DNA of 19,685 bases from an uncultured Eubacterium sp. Its GTDB lineage: Bacteria > Bacillota > Clostridia > Oscillospirales > Acutalibacteraceae. The stretch is taken from NCBI GenBank assembly GCA_900542875.1, contig UQPH01000027.1, positions 1 through 19,685 on the forward strand. Direction: 5' to 3'. Positions 6,815 to 14,160 of this stretch are shown one piece after another; the first letter of the stretch is position 1; each line of letters starts with the position of its first letter. Position numbers and translations under genes: made by a program. The notes below the pieces were generated by a model. The model was not told the DNA's origin and did not search any database. It was given only the letters and a program-made list of their open reading frames with translations.

Positions 6815-8221
6815 TTATGCCAAAATATTATTTATATCTCTAAAACCGGTGTGAGTGCTTACAACCATAACATGGTCGCCCGGCAAAATACAGTCTTGAC
6901 CAGTAGGAATAATAATTTTACCCTGTCTGGAAATAAAACAAATAAGCAAATTATCCTTTAATTTAAGTTTCATCAAAGGAACATTCGTAACCTTAGACTC
7001 TTTATCAATTTTAAATTCTACTGCCTCAACCCTGTTATCAAACATATGATAAAGAGTTTCGACATTACTTCCCATTGACGCACTCTTTGCTCTGACATAG
7101 GCAATAATAGCTTCACATGTGATATATCTCGGATAAATAACAGAACCTAAGTCAAGGCTTTTAATTGCGTCTTGGAAAGTTATGCGGTTAATTTTTGTAA
7201 TGAGTTTTGCATTTGAGCGGTGCTGTGCATTTAAGGCAAGAAGAATGTTCTCTTCGTCGGACCCGGTCAAAGGTACAAAGGCTTGCGAATTAATCAAACC
7301 TTCTTCCATTAACAGACCTTCTTCCGTTCCGTCACCGTTAATTATGACGGCTTTAGGCAATGATGTTGCAAGTTCTTCGCATCTGTTTTTGTCCTTTTCG
7401 ATAATCTTTACCGAAATACCGTTGCTTATAAGCAGTTTTGAGAGATAGTAGCCGGCGTCACCGCCGCCGATAAGCATTGCATTTTTAACTTTATTGGAAT
7501 TAAAACCTATTGATTTAAGAAACGAACCTACCGTTTTTGAAGGAGCAACAAATGACATTGCGTCTCCCTTTTTGAGTTCAAAATCGCCCGACGGAATAAA
7601 TATTTGATTTTCCCTTTCAACGGCACAAACAAGCACATTGTCGGACATTTGACCGAGTTTAGCGATTGTCATAGTATCAAGCATATTGTCCTGAGGAATC
7701 CTGATTTTTACAAGTTCTGCCTTACCGTGAGCAAATGAACTGACCTCAAGAGCAGTAGGTAAGCAAAGAATTCGATTCATTTCTTTAGCCGCTTCGTACT
7801 CGGGATTGATAATCATTGCAAGTCCGAGTTTATCCTTAAGGTAACTGAGCTCATGAGAATATTCGGGATTTCTTACTCTTGCGATAGTGGCACAGTCGGC
7901 AACACGGGAAGCAAGAGTACAGCAAAGAAGATTAAGTTCATCACATTCGGTAACGGCAATCAAAAGATCTGCATCTTTAATGCCTGCTTCCCTTTGAACA
8001 TTAAACGAAGCGCCGTTGCCGACAACACCAAGGACATCATATTGATTTGTAACTTCTCTGATTAATTCGCTGTCAAAATCAATTACTGTTATATCGTGAC
8101 TTTCCTTTGAAAGCTGTTCAACCAAAGTTCTGCCGACAGTACCGCAGCCTACAATAATTATGTTGAGTCCGTCTTTCATATTCAGTTTATCGGAAAACTC
8201 TTTGCGTGAAAATAGCATCAT
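6815..8221 (-). CDS. trkA: Trk system potassium uptake regulator TrkA (two RCK repeats)
   Basis: 468 residues, soluble. Two tandem RCK units are visible: a first nucleotide-binding half (IIIVGCGTVG, 21-30, with acidic Asp48/Asp50 ending strand two), its RCK_C half (about 160-230), a second nucleotide-binding half (AMLIGGGDAGYY, 248-259) and a second RCK_C half (about 385-468). This double layout is that of TrkA rather than the single-unit KtrA. It gates TrkH, encoded directly downstream. Two adjacent ATGs (8221 and 8218) follow GGGGAAG, so the start may be one codon later; Met15 (MKDGLNIIIVG) is also possible but has a poorer ribosome site. Confidence 0.95.
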   Translation of the reverse strand: MMLFSRKEFSDKLNMKDGLNIIIVGCGTVGRTLVEQLSKESHDITVIDFDSELIREVTNQYDVLGVVGNGASFNVQREAGIKDADLLIAVTECDELNLLCCTLASRVADCATIARVRNPEYSHELSYLKDKLGLAMIINPEYEAAKEMNRILCLPTALEVSSFAHGKAELVKIRIPQDNMLDTMTIAKLGQMSDNVLVCAVERENQIFIPSGDFELKKGDAMSFVAPSKTVGSFLKSIGFNSNKVKNAMLIGGGDAGYYLSKLLISNGISVKIIEKDKNRCEELATSLPKAVIINGDGTEEGLLMEEGLINSQAFVPLTGSDEENILLALNAQHRSNAKLITKINRITFQDAIKSLDLGSVIYPRYITCEAIIAYVRAKSASMGSNVETLYHMFDNRVEAVEFKIDKESKVTNVPLMKLKLKDNLLICFISRQGKIIIPTGQDCILPGDHVMVVSTHTGFRDINNILA

Positions 8222-8260
8222 TCTTCCCCATAGCGTTATATAAAATAATTAATTTCTACT

Positions 8261-8289
8261 AATATAGCACTAAGCATATGAAAATACAA
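8261..8289 (-). promoter_or_regulatory. Promoter of the trkA-trkH operon
   Basis: On the minus strand TTGTAT (8284-8289), a 17-bp spacer and TATATT (8261-8266) give a start near 8254 and a leader of about 33 nt. The rest of the 8222-8402 gap shows no gene and no convincing terminator for the dut operon upstream. Confidence 0.6.
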
Positions 8290-8402
8290 GAAAATTTACA
8301 GAGTAACTCCAAACTTAAAAATAGAAATATCACGGTAATTATTTATTTCATTTCTTGTTTTTTCGCCGCTTGCAATTGACAAAATTTTTGATTGAAGTTC
8401 AT

Positions 8403-8912
8403 TTATTTTGTTGTAGAGCCGAAGCCGCCGTCACGAATACCGTCTGTATTATCATCAACAGTAATGCCGAACGGAAAAAATATTCCCTGGGAAAAGCCGT
8501 CACCTGAAGCAACATTTACCGTGTGTCCTTCATCGTGAGCATCGCACGAAAGTTTAATCATTATATGTCCCTCATTTGAGGAGTTATAGTAATCTGCGTC
8601 AATTATTCCGACTGTATTATCGAGTTGTACTCTGTGCTTAAATCCTAGACCGGAGCGTGGAAAAATACAAAGTACCCAGCCGTCACTTATCTTTGACCTG
8701 ATTCCGGTAGGAATGAGAGTTGATTCTCCCCTTTTTATCGTAATTTCCGATGGGGCATAAAAGTCATAACCTGCCGAACCTGTTGTTGCTCTTTTCGGCA
8801 GTTTAATGCTGTCGTAAATTTCTTTTACATTTTTAGTTTCGGGAAAGCATTTAAGCCAGTCTTTTTCAAACTGCTCAAAACTTACCTTTTCAAACTGTGC
8901 TATTTTATTCAT
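8403..8912 (-). CDS. dut: dUTP diphosphatase (dUTPase)
   Basis: 169 residues. It hydrolyses dUTP to dUMP and pyrophosphate, keeping uracil out of DNA and supplying dUMP for dTMP. All five trimeric dUTPase motifs are present: SAGYDFYA (46-53), PRSGLG (85-90), GIIDADYYN (102-110, catalytic Asp105), GDGFSQGIFFPF (137-148) and RDGGFGSTTK (160-169). The N-terminal extension of about 40 residues (KIAQFEKVSFEQF...) resembles that of Firmicutes forms. It is the last gene after a GH51 gene and a Cys-rich gene, with the ribosome site (GAGGA) next to the preceding stop, so translation is probably coupled. The pairing with a glycosidase has no obvious metabolic logic. Confidence 0.95.
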   Translation of the reverse strand: MNKIAQFEKVSFEQFEKDWLKCFPETKNVKEIYDSIKLPKRATTGSAGYDFYAPSEITIKRGESTLIPTGIRSKISDGWVLCIFPRSGLGFKHRVQLDNTVGIIDADYYNSSNEGHIMIKLSCDAHDEGHTVNVASGDGFSQGIFFPFGITVDDNTDGIRDGGFGSTTK

Positions 8913-8921
8913 AATATATCC

Positions 8922-9176
8922 TCACCATTTTCTGTTATTTACGTCGGGGCAATTGTTACTTTTTATTCTCGCTCTAACCTCAACATAGCATCCGCATTTT
9001 CTGCACATTCCCGAAATAAGATAATCGCATCTTTTACAAAATGAAATTCTGTTCAAAAATGTATCGTTATCTGCTTTTATATCCTGTGGCAGAGTATTTA
9101 TGTAAGCCTCAATCTCACCTGAAGTAACCTTTTCACCGGCCTCATAGAGCAGACATTTTTTGCATTCATTACTCAT
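8922..9176 (-). CDS. Small Cys-rich DUF6171-type protein, probable zinc binder
   Basis: 84 residues. Cysteines are paired as Cys5/Cys8, Cys47/Cys50 and Cys58/Cys61/Cys63, plus Cys76, a pattern expected for zinc-ribbon-like metal sites. The motif order CKKCLL, then FCKRCDYLISGMCRKCGC, then VEVRAR and NCPDV matches my memory of the DUF6171 family; function is unknown. Its ATG overlaps the stop of the upstream arabinofuranosidase gene by one base (TAATG), and dut follows 9 nt downstream. Confidence 0.75.
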   Translation of the reverse strand: MSNECKKCLLYEAGEKVTSGEIEAYINTLPQDIKADNDTFLNRISFCKRCDYLISGMCRKCGCYVEVRARIKSNNCPDVNNRKW

Positions 9177-10666
9177 TATTTGTTAACTACGAATTTAACT
9201 ACGGAACACGCAGGAATTACTGCTGTAAAGCCATCCTTTAATTTTTTATAATCAATAAACTCAACAGTCTTAACTTTATTTTGATTTACAAAATCATTCT
9301 TATCGTGACATTCTCCGCTGATGATTTCGGCATAAATCGAATCAACTCTTGTATCGGCGATTTGACATTTAATCTTAGCAGATTTAACCGAAGAAGTATT
9401 TGTAATTGTGGAATAAATCGTACCGTTTTCATCGGTTGATGCAGATTCAATAAGCTGCGGAAATTGTTTATTTTCATCGTTATTAGACTTAATAATATCG
9501 CTTGTGATATATGAGCCGATAAGAGTATTGTTTTGGTGCTCTTTATACATCTTAAAAACATAATATGTCGGAGTCTTAACCATCTTTTCGCCGTCGGTAA
9601 GAATGACGGATTGCAGCACATTTACCGTTTGCGCTATATTTGCCATAATAATTTTATCGGCATGCTTATTAAAAATATTAAGCGTTAAAGCGGCGACTAT
9701 TGCATCTCTCATTGTGCTTTGCTGATACAAAAATCCCGGATTTGTTCCCAGTTCCACATCGTACCATGTTCCCCACTCGTCAACAATCAGCTTAAGATTT
9801 CCGTTTGGCTGAACACTTTGCATCATTGCAAGATGGTTTTTAATCAGTTCATCAATATAATATGCCTTGCAAATTGTGGAGTTATATTCGTTTTTATCAA
9901 ACACCGTTGCAGAACCTTTATGATCCCATTTGCCCGTAGGCAAGGTGTAATAATGAAGTGACAAAGCGTCTGCGTAGCTTTTAACTTTATCAGTTACAAC
10001 CTTAGTCCAATGATAGTCACCTGCATTAGGTCCGCAGGCAATTCTTTTTATGTGCTTACTTGAATCATAGTCACGGCAGAAAGTATTATATTGCTTATAA
10101 AGACAGCCATAGTATTCGGGGTCCATATTACCGCCGCAGCCCCACGATTCGTTACCTACGCCCAAATATTTCAGGTTAAACGGCTTTTCGCTGCCGTTCT
10201 TTTTTCTGAGTTCAGCCATGGGAGACACACCGTCAAAGGTCATATATTCGACCCATTCGCTCATTTCTTTAACCGAACCGGAACCCACGTTTGCATTTAC
10301 ATATGTATCGCATCCGAGTTGTCGGCAAAGTTCAAAATATTCATGCGTACCGAAAGAGTTGTCCTCAACTACGCCGCCCCAATGAGTATTAATCATCTTC
10401 TTACGCTCGCTTTTTTTGCCTATTCCGTCCTTCCAATGATACTCATCGGCAAAGCAACCGCCCGGCCATCTGAGAACAGGGATACCCATTTCACGCAGTG
10501 CGTTAACAACATCGCACCTCATACCGTTTACATTAGGTATCTTTGAGTCTTCGCCCACATATATTCCCTCGTATATGCACCGTCCCAGATGTTCGGAAAA
10601 ATGACCGTAAATATCCTTATTTATAGTAGCGATTTTTTCATTAGGGTTTATCAAATACTTTTCCAT
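9176..10666 (-). CDS. abfA: Alpha-L-arabinofuranosidase, family GH51
   Basis: 496 residues, no signal peptide, so cytoplasmic. It releases arabinose from arabino-oligosaccharides after import. Family signatures are clear: GHFSEHLGRCIYEGIYVG (21-38), RWPGGCFADEYHW (66-78), acid/base Glu173 in GVGNESWGCGGNM, HYYTLPTG (238-245), and nucleophile Glu297 in VDEWGTWYD. A beta-sandwich domain occupies about residues 400-496. Length is normal for the family. The ATG at 10666 follows TGGAG. It is first in an operon with a DUF6171-type gene (1-nt overlap) and dut, and is divergent from an M24 peptidase gene. No arabinose-catabolism genes or transporters are in the window. Confidence 0.95.
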   Translation of the reverse strand: MEKYLINPNEKIATINKDIYGHFSEHLGRCIYEGIYVGEDSKIPNVNGMRCDVVNALREMGIPVLRWPGGCFADEYHWKDGIGKKSERKKMINTHWGGVVEDNSFGTHEYFELCRQLGCDTYVNANVGSGSVKEMSEWVEYMTFDGVSPMAELRKKNGSEKPFNLKYLGVGNESWGCGGNMDPEYYGCLYKQYNTFCRDYDSSKHIKRIACGPNAGDYHWTKVVTDKVKSYADALSLHYYTLPTGKWDHKGSATVFDKNEYNSTICKAYYIDELIKNHLAMMQSVQPNGNLKLIVDEWGTWYDVELGTNPGFLYQQSTMRDAIVAALTLNIFNKHADKIIMANIAQTVNVLQSVILTDGEKMVKTPTYYVFKMYKEHQNNTLIGSYITSDIIKSNNDENKQFPQLIESASTDENGTIYSTITNTSSVKSAKIKCQIADTRVDSIYAEIISGECHDKNDFVNQNKVKTVEFIDYKKLKDGFTAVIPACSVVKFVVNK

Positions 10667-10695
10667 ATACTGTCTCCATAAAAATAAATCTTAAA

Positions 10696-10717
10696 ATATG
10701 ATTCTAAAGTATCATAT
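10696..10717. promoter_or_regulatory. Inverted repeat over the abfA -10 box (operator candidate)
   Basis: Arms ATATGAT (10696-10702) and ATCATAT (10711-10717) flank 8 bp and cover the -10 box of the abfA promoter, a position suited to a repressor. It does not resemble the AraR operator I know from Bacillus. Function is inferred from position only. Confidence 0.4.
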
Positions 10718-10734
10718 CATAATATTAATGTCAA
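10706..10734 (-). promoter_or_regulatory. Promoter of the abfA-DUF6171-dut operon
   Basis: On the minus strand a perfect TTGACA (10729-10734), a 17-bp spacer and TACTTT (10706-10711) preceded by a TGn extension. The -35 box is only 4 bp from the -35 box of the divergent peptidase promoter. Confidence 0.65.
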
Positions 10735-10738
10735 CAAA

Positions 10739-10767
10739 TTGACAGAAATAATTAATTATTTTATAAT
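10739..10767 (+). promoter_or_regulatory. Consensus promoter of the M24 peptidase gene
   Basis: A perfect TTGACA (10739-10744), a 17-bp spacer and a perfect TATAAT (10762-10767). Start near 10774, leader about 22 nt to the ATG at 10796. This is the closest match to consensus in the window. Confidence 0.85.
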
Positions 10768-10795
10768 ATATACACTATATTTCGGAGGCGTAATT

Positions 10796-11869
10796 ATGAG
10801 TAATATTACAAAATGTGTGAATATAATTAAAGAAAAAGGAGCAGATGCACTGATACTTCTTGATGAGGCGAATATGCACTACCTCTGCTCTTTTTCGCCG
10901 AGCGAAGGCATGATTGTGATTTTTTCAAACGGCGACGCTTATCACCTCGTTGATTCGAGATACACTGAAACCGCACAAGTACACGCTGAAAAAACAGGCC
11001 TTAAAGTTATAGAAATAAGTCAAAGCTTTTACAGCCATTTAGCCCAACTTCTCGGCGAGCATAACGCTCAATGCGCTGTTATAGAAAACGAGACTATTTC
11101 TCTAAAAGCGTACAATGCGATTAAAAAGGAATGCGACGGTATTATTCTCTTTAATCTGAGTGACTCTCTTATGAGAGAGCGCAACAAAAAAGAAGCATGG
11201 GAAATCGAACTTATGAAAAAAGCAAATGCCATTGCCGAAAAGTCTTTTTTGGAACTTCTGAATCATATTGAAATCGGAAAAAGTGAAAAGGAACTTGCCG
11301 CATATTTTGATTATCTTATGGCACAAAACGGTTCCGACGGAGTAAGTTTTGATACAATACTTCTTACGGGAGCTCACACTTCTATGCCGCACGGCGTACC
11401 CGACGAAAGGAAAATAGAAAACGGCAATTTTGTGCTGATGGATTTCGGTGCAACATATATGGGATACCACAGCGATATGACAAGAACTGTATGCGTAGGC
11501 AATCCGAGCGATGAAATGTGCGAGATGTACGACCTTGTTTTAAAAGCACAGACGGCAGGAATTAAAGCACTTGAGGCCGGTAAAAAATGTGCAGATGTAT
11601 ATAAAGCCGCAAGGAATGTCCTTGACAGCGAAAATATGGGGGATTATTTCAGGCACGGTCTCGGTCACGGAGTAGGACTTGAAATACACGAAGGCTTTAA
11701 CGCATCCCCGAGAAGCGGCGACACATACGAAGTCGGCAATGTAACCTCAATAGAACCTGGCATATATCTTCCCGATAAATTCGGAATAAGAATTGAGGAT
11801 GTTTGCTACCTTGCACCGAGAGGCAGAGAAAATTTAAGCAATGTAACAAAACAATTAATTATTCTCTAA
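10796..11869 (+). CDS. Xaa-Pro peptidase / aminopeptidase P-like metallopeptidase (M24B)
   Basis: 357 residues, cytoplasmic. It should cleave peptides at an X-Pro bond (aminopeptidase P or Xaa-Pro dipeptidase type). An N-terminal creatinase-like domain (about 1-130) precedes the pita-bread catalytic domain. The five metal ligands are visible: Asp216 (LMDFGA), Asp227 (HSDMTRT), His291 (GLGHGVG), Glu320 (SIEPGIYL) and Glu334 (IRIEDV); His199 in MPHGVP is also conserved. The start is set at the ATG at 10796 because CGGAGG lies 8 nt upstream; the in-frame TTG at 10739 is the -35 box of its own promoter. It is transcribed alone, upstream of glmS, and divergent from abfA. Confidence 0.92.
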   Translation: MSNITKCVNIIKEKGADALILLDEANMHYLCSFSPSEGMIVIFSNGDAYHLVDSRYTETAQVHAEKTGLKVIEISQSFYSHLAQLLGEHNAQCAVIENETISLKAYNAIKKECDGIILFNLSDSLMRERNKKEAWEIELMKKANAIAEKSFLELLNHIEIGKSEKELAAYFDYLMAQNGSDGVSFDTILLTGAHTSMPHGVPDERKIENGNFVLMDFGATYMGYHSDMTRTVCVGNPSDEMCEMYDLVLKAQTAGIKALEAGKKCADVYKAARNVLDSENMGDYFRHGLGHGVGLEIHEGFNASPRSGDTYEVGNVTSIEPGIYLPDKFGIRIEDVCYLAPRGRENLSNVTKQLIIL

Positions 11870-11873
11870 ACAC

Positions 11874-11902
11874 TTGACATATTTAATATAATATGTTAAA
11901 CA
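11874..11902 (+). promoter_or_regulatory. Candidate distal glmS promoter
   Basis: A perfect TTGACA (11874-11879) begins 5 bp after the peptidase stop codon, followed 17 bp later by TAAACA (11897-11902) with a TGn extension. A start near 11909 would give about 100 nt of RNA before the ribozyme cleavage site. The -10 box is imperfect. Confidence 0.45.
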
Positions 11903-11951
11903 TAAGCATACCCAAAAAATTTTGGGATAATGAACCTTGAAAATTTAATGC

Positions 11952-11981
11952 GTGATAATTTTACACAGAAATATATATAAT
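11952..11981 (+). promoter_or_regulatory. Candidate proximal glmS promoter
   Basis: A perfect TATAAT (11976-11981) lies 18 bp from a partial -35 box GTGATA (11952-11957). Transcription would begin near 11988, so the RNA would start exactly with the hairpin at 11987-12006 and reach the ribozyme cleavage site after about 20 nt. The -35 box is weak. Confidence 0.4.
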
Positions 11982-11986
11982 AGTAA

Positions 11987-12006
11987 TGCCGAGCATTTGC
12001 TCGGCA
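11987..12006 (+). repeat. Stable hairpin directly 5' of the glmS cleavage site
   Basis: TGCCGAGC (11987-11994), loop ATTT, GCTCGGCA (11999-12006): a perfect 8-bp stem ending one base before the predicted cleavage point. It is not followed by a T-run, so it is not a terminator. After self-cleavage it would lie at the 3' end of the released 5' fragment. Confidence 0.7.
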
Positions 12007-12134
12007 AGCGCCCGAGCCCACGTGGCTGACGAGGAAAAGAGTTATCGAACATTCGGCGGATGCTCTTTCGTACGCTTTGGTGCGTCAGGAAAACGCAAAA
12101 ATCGACAGCAATGCCGTAACAAATCGTTTTCTGC
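12007..12134 (+). ncRNA. glmS ribozyme (GlcN6P-activated self-cleaving riboswitch)
   Basis: This lies in the 308-bp gap before glmS. It matches the conserved glmS ribozyme: AGCGCC at the cleavage site (cut expected between A12007 and G12008), a small stem AGCC/GGCT, then GACGAGGA (12028-12035), GAGTTATCGAA, TTCGGCGGATG, and a closing stem AAAAGAG/CTCTTT. An outer stem CAG-AAAACG/CGTTTTCTG with one bulged G closes the 3' part near 12133. In this class GlcN6P acts as a coenzyme for self-cleavage, and the cleaved glmS mRNA is then degraded, giving feedback control. The 3' part is shorter and less like the Bacillus version, so the end coordinate is approximate. The remaining ~43 nt before the gene are AT-rich and hold the ribosome site. 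Confidence 0.95.
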
Positions 12135-12177
12135 AAAGCAATTTAATTTTAATTATCATTGAAATGAGGAATAAATT

Positions 12178-13992
12178 ATGTGTGGAATTATCGGATATAC
12201 AGGATATTCAGATGCAAGAGGAGTATTGATTAAGGGACTTAAAACTCTTGAATACAGAGGCTATGACAGTGCAGGCATTGCACTATATAACAAAAATATA
12301 AATGCCGCCGATGTCATAAAATGCAAGGGTCGAGTTGCACTGTTGGATGAAAAAACAAAGGATGCTACGGGCACTTGCGGTATAGGTCATACACGGTGGG
12401 CTACTCACGGCTCTGTAAGCGATGAAAACTCTCACCCCCACAAATTTGGCAGTGTTACGCTGGTTCATAACGGAATTATTGAAAACTTTAATTCAATAAA
12501 AAATCAACTGGGTGTTGAGTCAATGCTTAAAAGCGATACCGATTCGGAAATTGTTGCCGCTCTGATTAACGCTTATTACCAAAAGGATAAAAGTCCTGAA
12601 AAAGCAATCATAAAAGCAGTTAAAGAGATTACAGGTACATTCGCCCTCGGTATTATGTTTGACGGAATAGAGGACACGATATATGCCGTACGAAACGTAA
12701 GCCCCATAGTTTGCTGTCAAAATGAAAACGGAGCATACATTGCCTCCGACATTATGGCAATAGGCGAATACAGTGACAATTACTTTATATTGCCTGAACT
12801 TGCTGTGGCTAAAATTGACAGAAACGGTTTTTTCATTACTGATTTTCACGGTAAAGAAATTAAGCCTAAAATGCTCAAACTCGATTGGGATATAAAAAAT
12901 AACGGCAAAGCAGGATTCCCTTTTTATATGGAAAAAGAAATTTGCGAACAGCCGTCGGTAATCGAGAAAACAATTAAGAGCAGAACGAGCGGTGATATGC
13001 CGGACTTTTCAGGGGAAAAAATCGACGAGAGTATATTTGAAAAATGCGAGAACATAACCGTAATCGCATGCGGCACCGCTATGCACGCAGGACTTATCGG
13101 AAAGCATTTGATAGAAAAATACTGCAAAATACCCGTGAACGTTAATATGGCAAGCGAGTATATGTACTCAGACCCTATCATTAATGAAAAAACGCTCGTT
13201 ATTTGCGTATCTCAAAGCGGCGAAACAATAGACACTCTGGAAGCGTTAAAATATGCCAAAAGAAACGGAGCAATGACTCTCTCTATTGTTAATGTCAGAG
13301 GCTCAAGCATTGCACAGGCAAGCGACAATGTTATTTATACCGATGCGGGTCCGGAGATTGCCGTAGCCTCTACAAAGGCGTATACTACTCAGGCGGCGGT
13401 ATTTTATTTAATTACCGCAAAGGCGGCTTATATCAAGGGCTTAATGAGCAAAGATGAGGTGCGGGATTTTATAAGGCAACTCAATGAAATACCGTCGGCA
13501 GTTCAAAAAGTTATTGATGGCAGAAACGAAATTCATAAACTGTCAAATATGCTCTTAACCGCCGAACACACCTTTATGATAGGCAGAGGTCTGGATTACC
13601 CTACCCTGTTAGAAGCGTCACTGAAGCTCAAAGAAATCAGTTATATTCATTCCGAAGCATTTGCATCGGGAGAATTAAAACACGGAACAATAGCTTTAAT
13701 TACGGACAAAACGCCTGTAATTGCACTGCTTACACAAGAGAAGTTGATGTCAAAGCAATTGTCTAACATTAAGGAGGTTCAGTCCAGAGGAGCACAGGTT
13801 ATAACCTTTATAAAATCATCACTTAAAGATGAAGCAATTAAATGTGATTTTGCACTGCCCGATACTGCTGACGACTTCACCGCTATCCCTGCCGTATGTG
13901 CTATGCAACTGCTTGCTTACTATGTTTCATCCGACAAGGGACTTGATGTTGATAAGCCGAGAAACCTCGCAAAGGTAGTTACGGTAGAATAA
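12178..13992 (+). CDS. glmS: Glutamine-fructose-6-phosphate aminotransferase (isomerizing)
   Basis: 604 residues, full length. It makes glucosamine-6-phosphate from Fru6P and glutamine, the first step to UDP-GlcNAc for the cell wall. The N-terminal glutaminase domain begins with the nucleophile Cys2 (CGIIGYTG) and shows EYRGYDSAG (25-33), HTRWATHG (71-78) and NGIIEN. Two SIS domains follow, with SQSGETIDT (345-353), ASTKAYTTQ, ELKHGTIAL, and the C-terminal LAKVVTVE carrying the catalytic Lys599. One oddity: the usual CGTS motif reads CGTAMHAG, with Ala301 where E. coli has Ser303. The TGAGGA ribosome site lies 9 nt upstream of the ATG. Control is through the ribozyme in the leader. Confidence 0.98.
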   Translation: MCGIIGYTGYSDARGVLIKGLKTLEYRGYDSAGIALYNKNINAADVIKCKGRVALLDEKTKDATGTCGIGHTRWATHGSVSDENSHPHKFGSVTLVHNGIIENFNSIKNQLGVESMLKSDTDSEIVAALINAYYQKDKSPEKAIIKAVKEITGTFALGIMFDGIEDTIYAVRNVSPIVCCQNENGAYIASDIMAIGEYSDNYFILPELAVAKIDRNGFFITDFHGKEIKPKMLKLDWDIKNNGKAGFPFYMEKEICEQPSVIEKTIKSRTSGDMPDFSGEKIDESIFEKCENITVIACGTAMHAGLIGKHLIEKYCKIPVNVNMASEYMYSDPIINEKTLVICVSQSGETIDTLEALKYAKRNGAMTLSIVNVRGSSIAQASDNVIYTDAGPEIAVASTKAYTTQAAVFYLITAKAAYIKGLMSKDEVRDFIRQLNEIPSAVQKVIDGRNEIHKLSNMLLTAEHTFMIGRGLDYPTLLEASLKLKEISYIHSEAFASGELKHGTIALITDKTPVIALLTQEKLMSKQLSNIKEVQSRGAQVITFIKSSLKDEAIKCDFALPDTADDFTAIPAVCAMQLLAYYVSSDKGLDVDKPRNLAKVVTVE

Positions 13993-14024
13993 AATCATAA
14001 TAATTATCACGCATTGAATTGATA

Positions 14025-14058
14025 AAGACGGCTGATTTTTCAGCCGTCTTATTTTTAT
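14025..14058 (+). terminator. Intrinsic terminator of glmS
   Basis: A perfect 11-bp stem AAGACGGCTGA/TCAGCCGTCTT with a TTTT loop, followed by ATTTTTAT. It lies 33 nt after the glmS stop. Confidence 0.95.
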
Positions 14059-14113
14059 GCCCTTGTAGAATAAAAGGAGTAAATACCTTTCCTTAAATAC
14101 AATACAAAAAGCA

Positions 14114-14149
14114 TAAAAAATCGGCGCATACCTAAATGATATGCACCGA
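14114..14149 (-). terminator. Intrinsic terminator of the AGCS symporter gene
   Basis: On the minus strand TCGGTGCATA pairs with TATGCGCCGA (one G-T wobble) around a 9-nt loop and runs into TTTTTT (14115-14120). It lies about 12 nt after the symporter stop. Confidence 0.9.
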
Positions 14150-14160
14150 GAGTAATAGAC

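Noticed and set aside
10091..10546. 151-codon open frame on the plus strand opposite abfA
   Set aside because: It lies wholly inside the well-supported GH51 gene on the other strand, has no ribosome site and no recognisable motifs.
10739..10795. Longer N-terminus for the M24 peptidase from a TTG start at 10739
   Set aside because: The TTG is part of a perfect TTGACA -35 box; the ATG at 10796 has CGGAGG at good spacing.
11911..11926. Near-perfect palindrome CCCAAAAAATTTTGGG as a terminator for the peptidase gene
   Set aside because: The loop would be very short and no T-run follows. It could be a protein site in the glmS leader, but nothing else supports it.
14073..14092. AAAGGAGTAAATACCTTT as a ribosome site or operator between glmS and the symporter
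   Set aside because: No start codon or open frame follows, arms are only 5 bp, and it lies between two convergent terminators.
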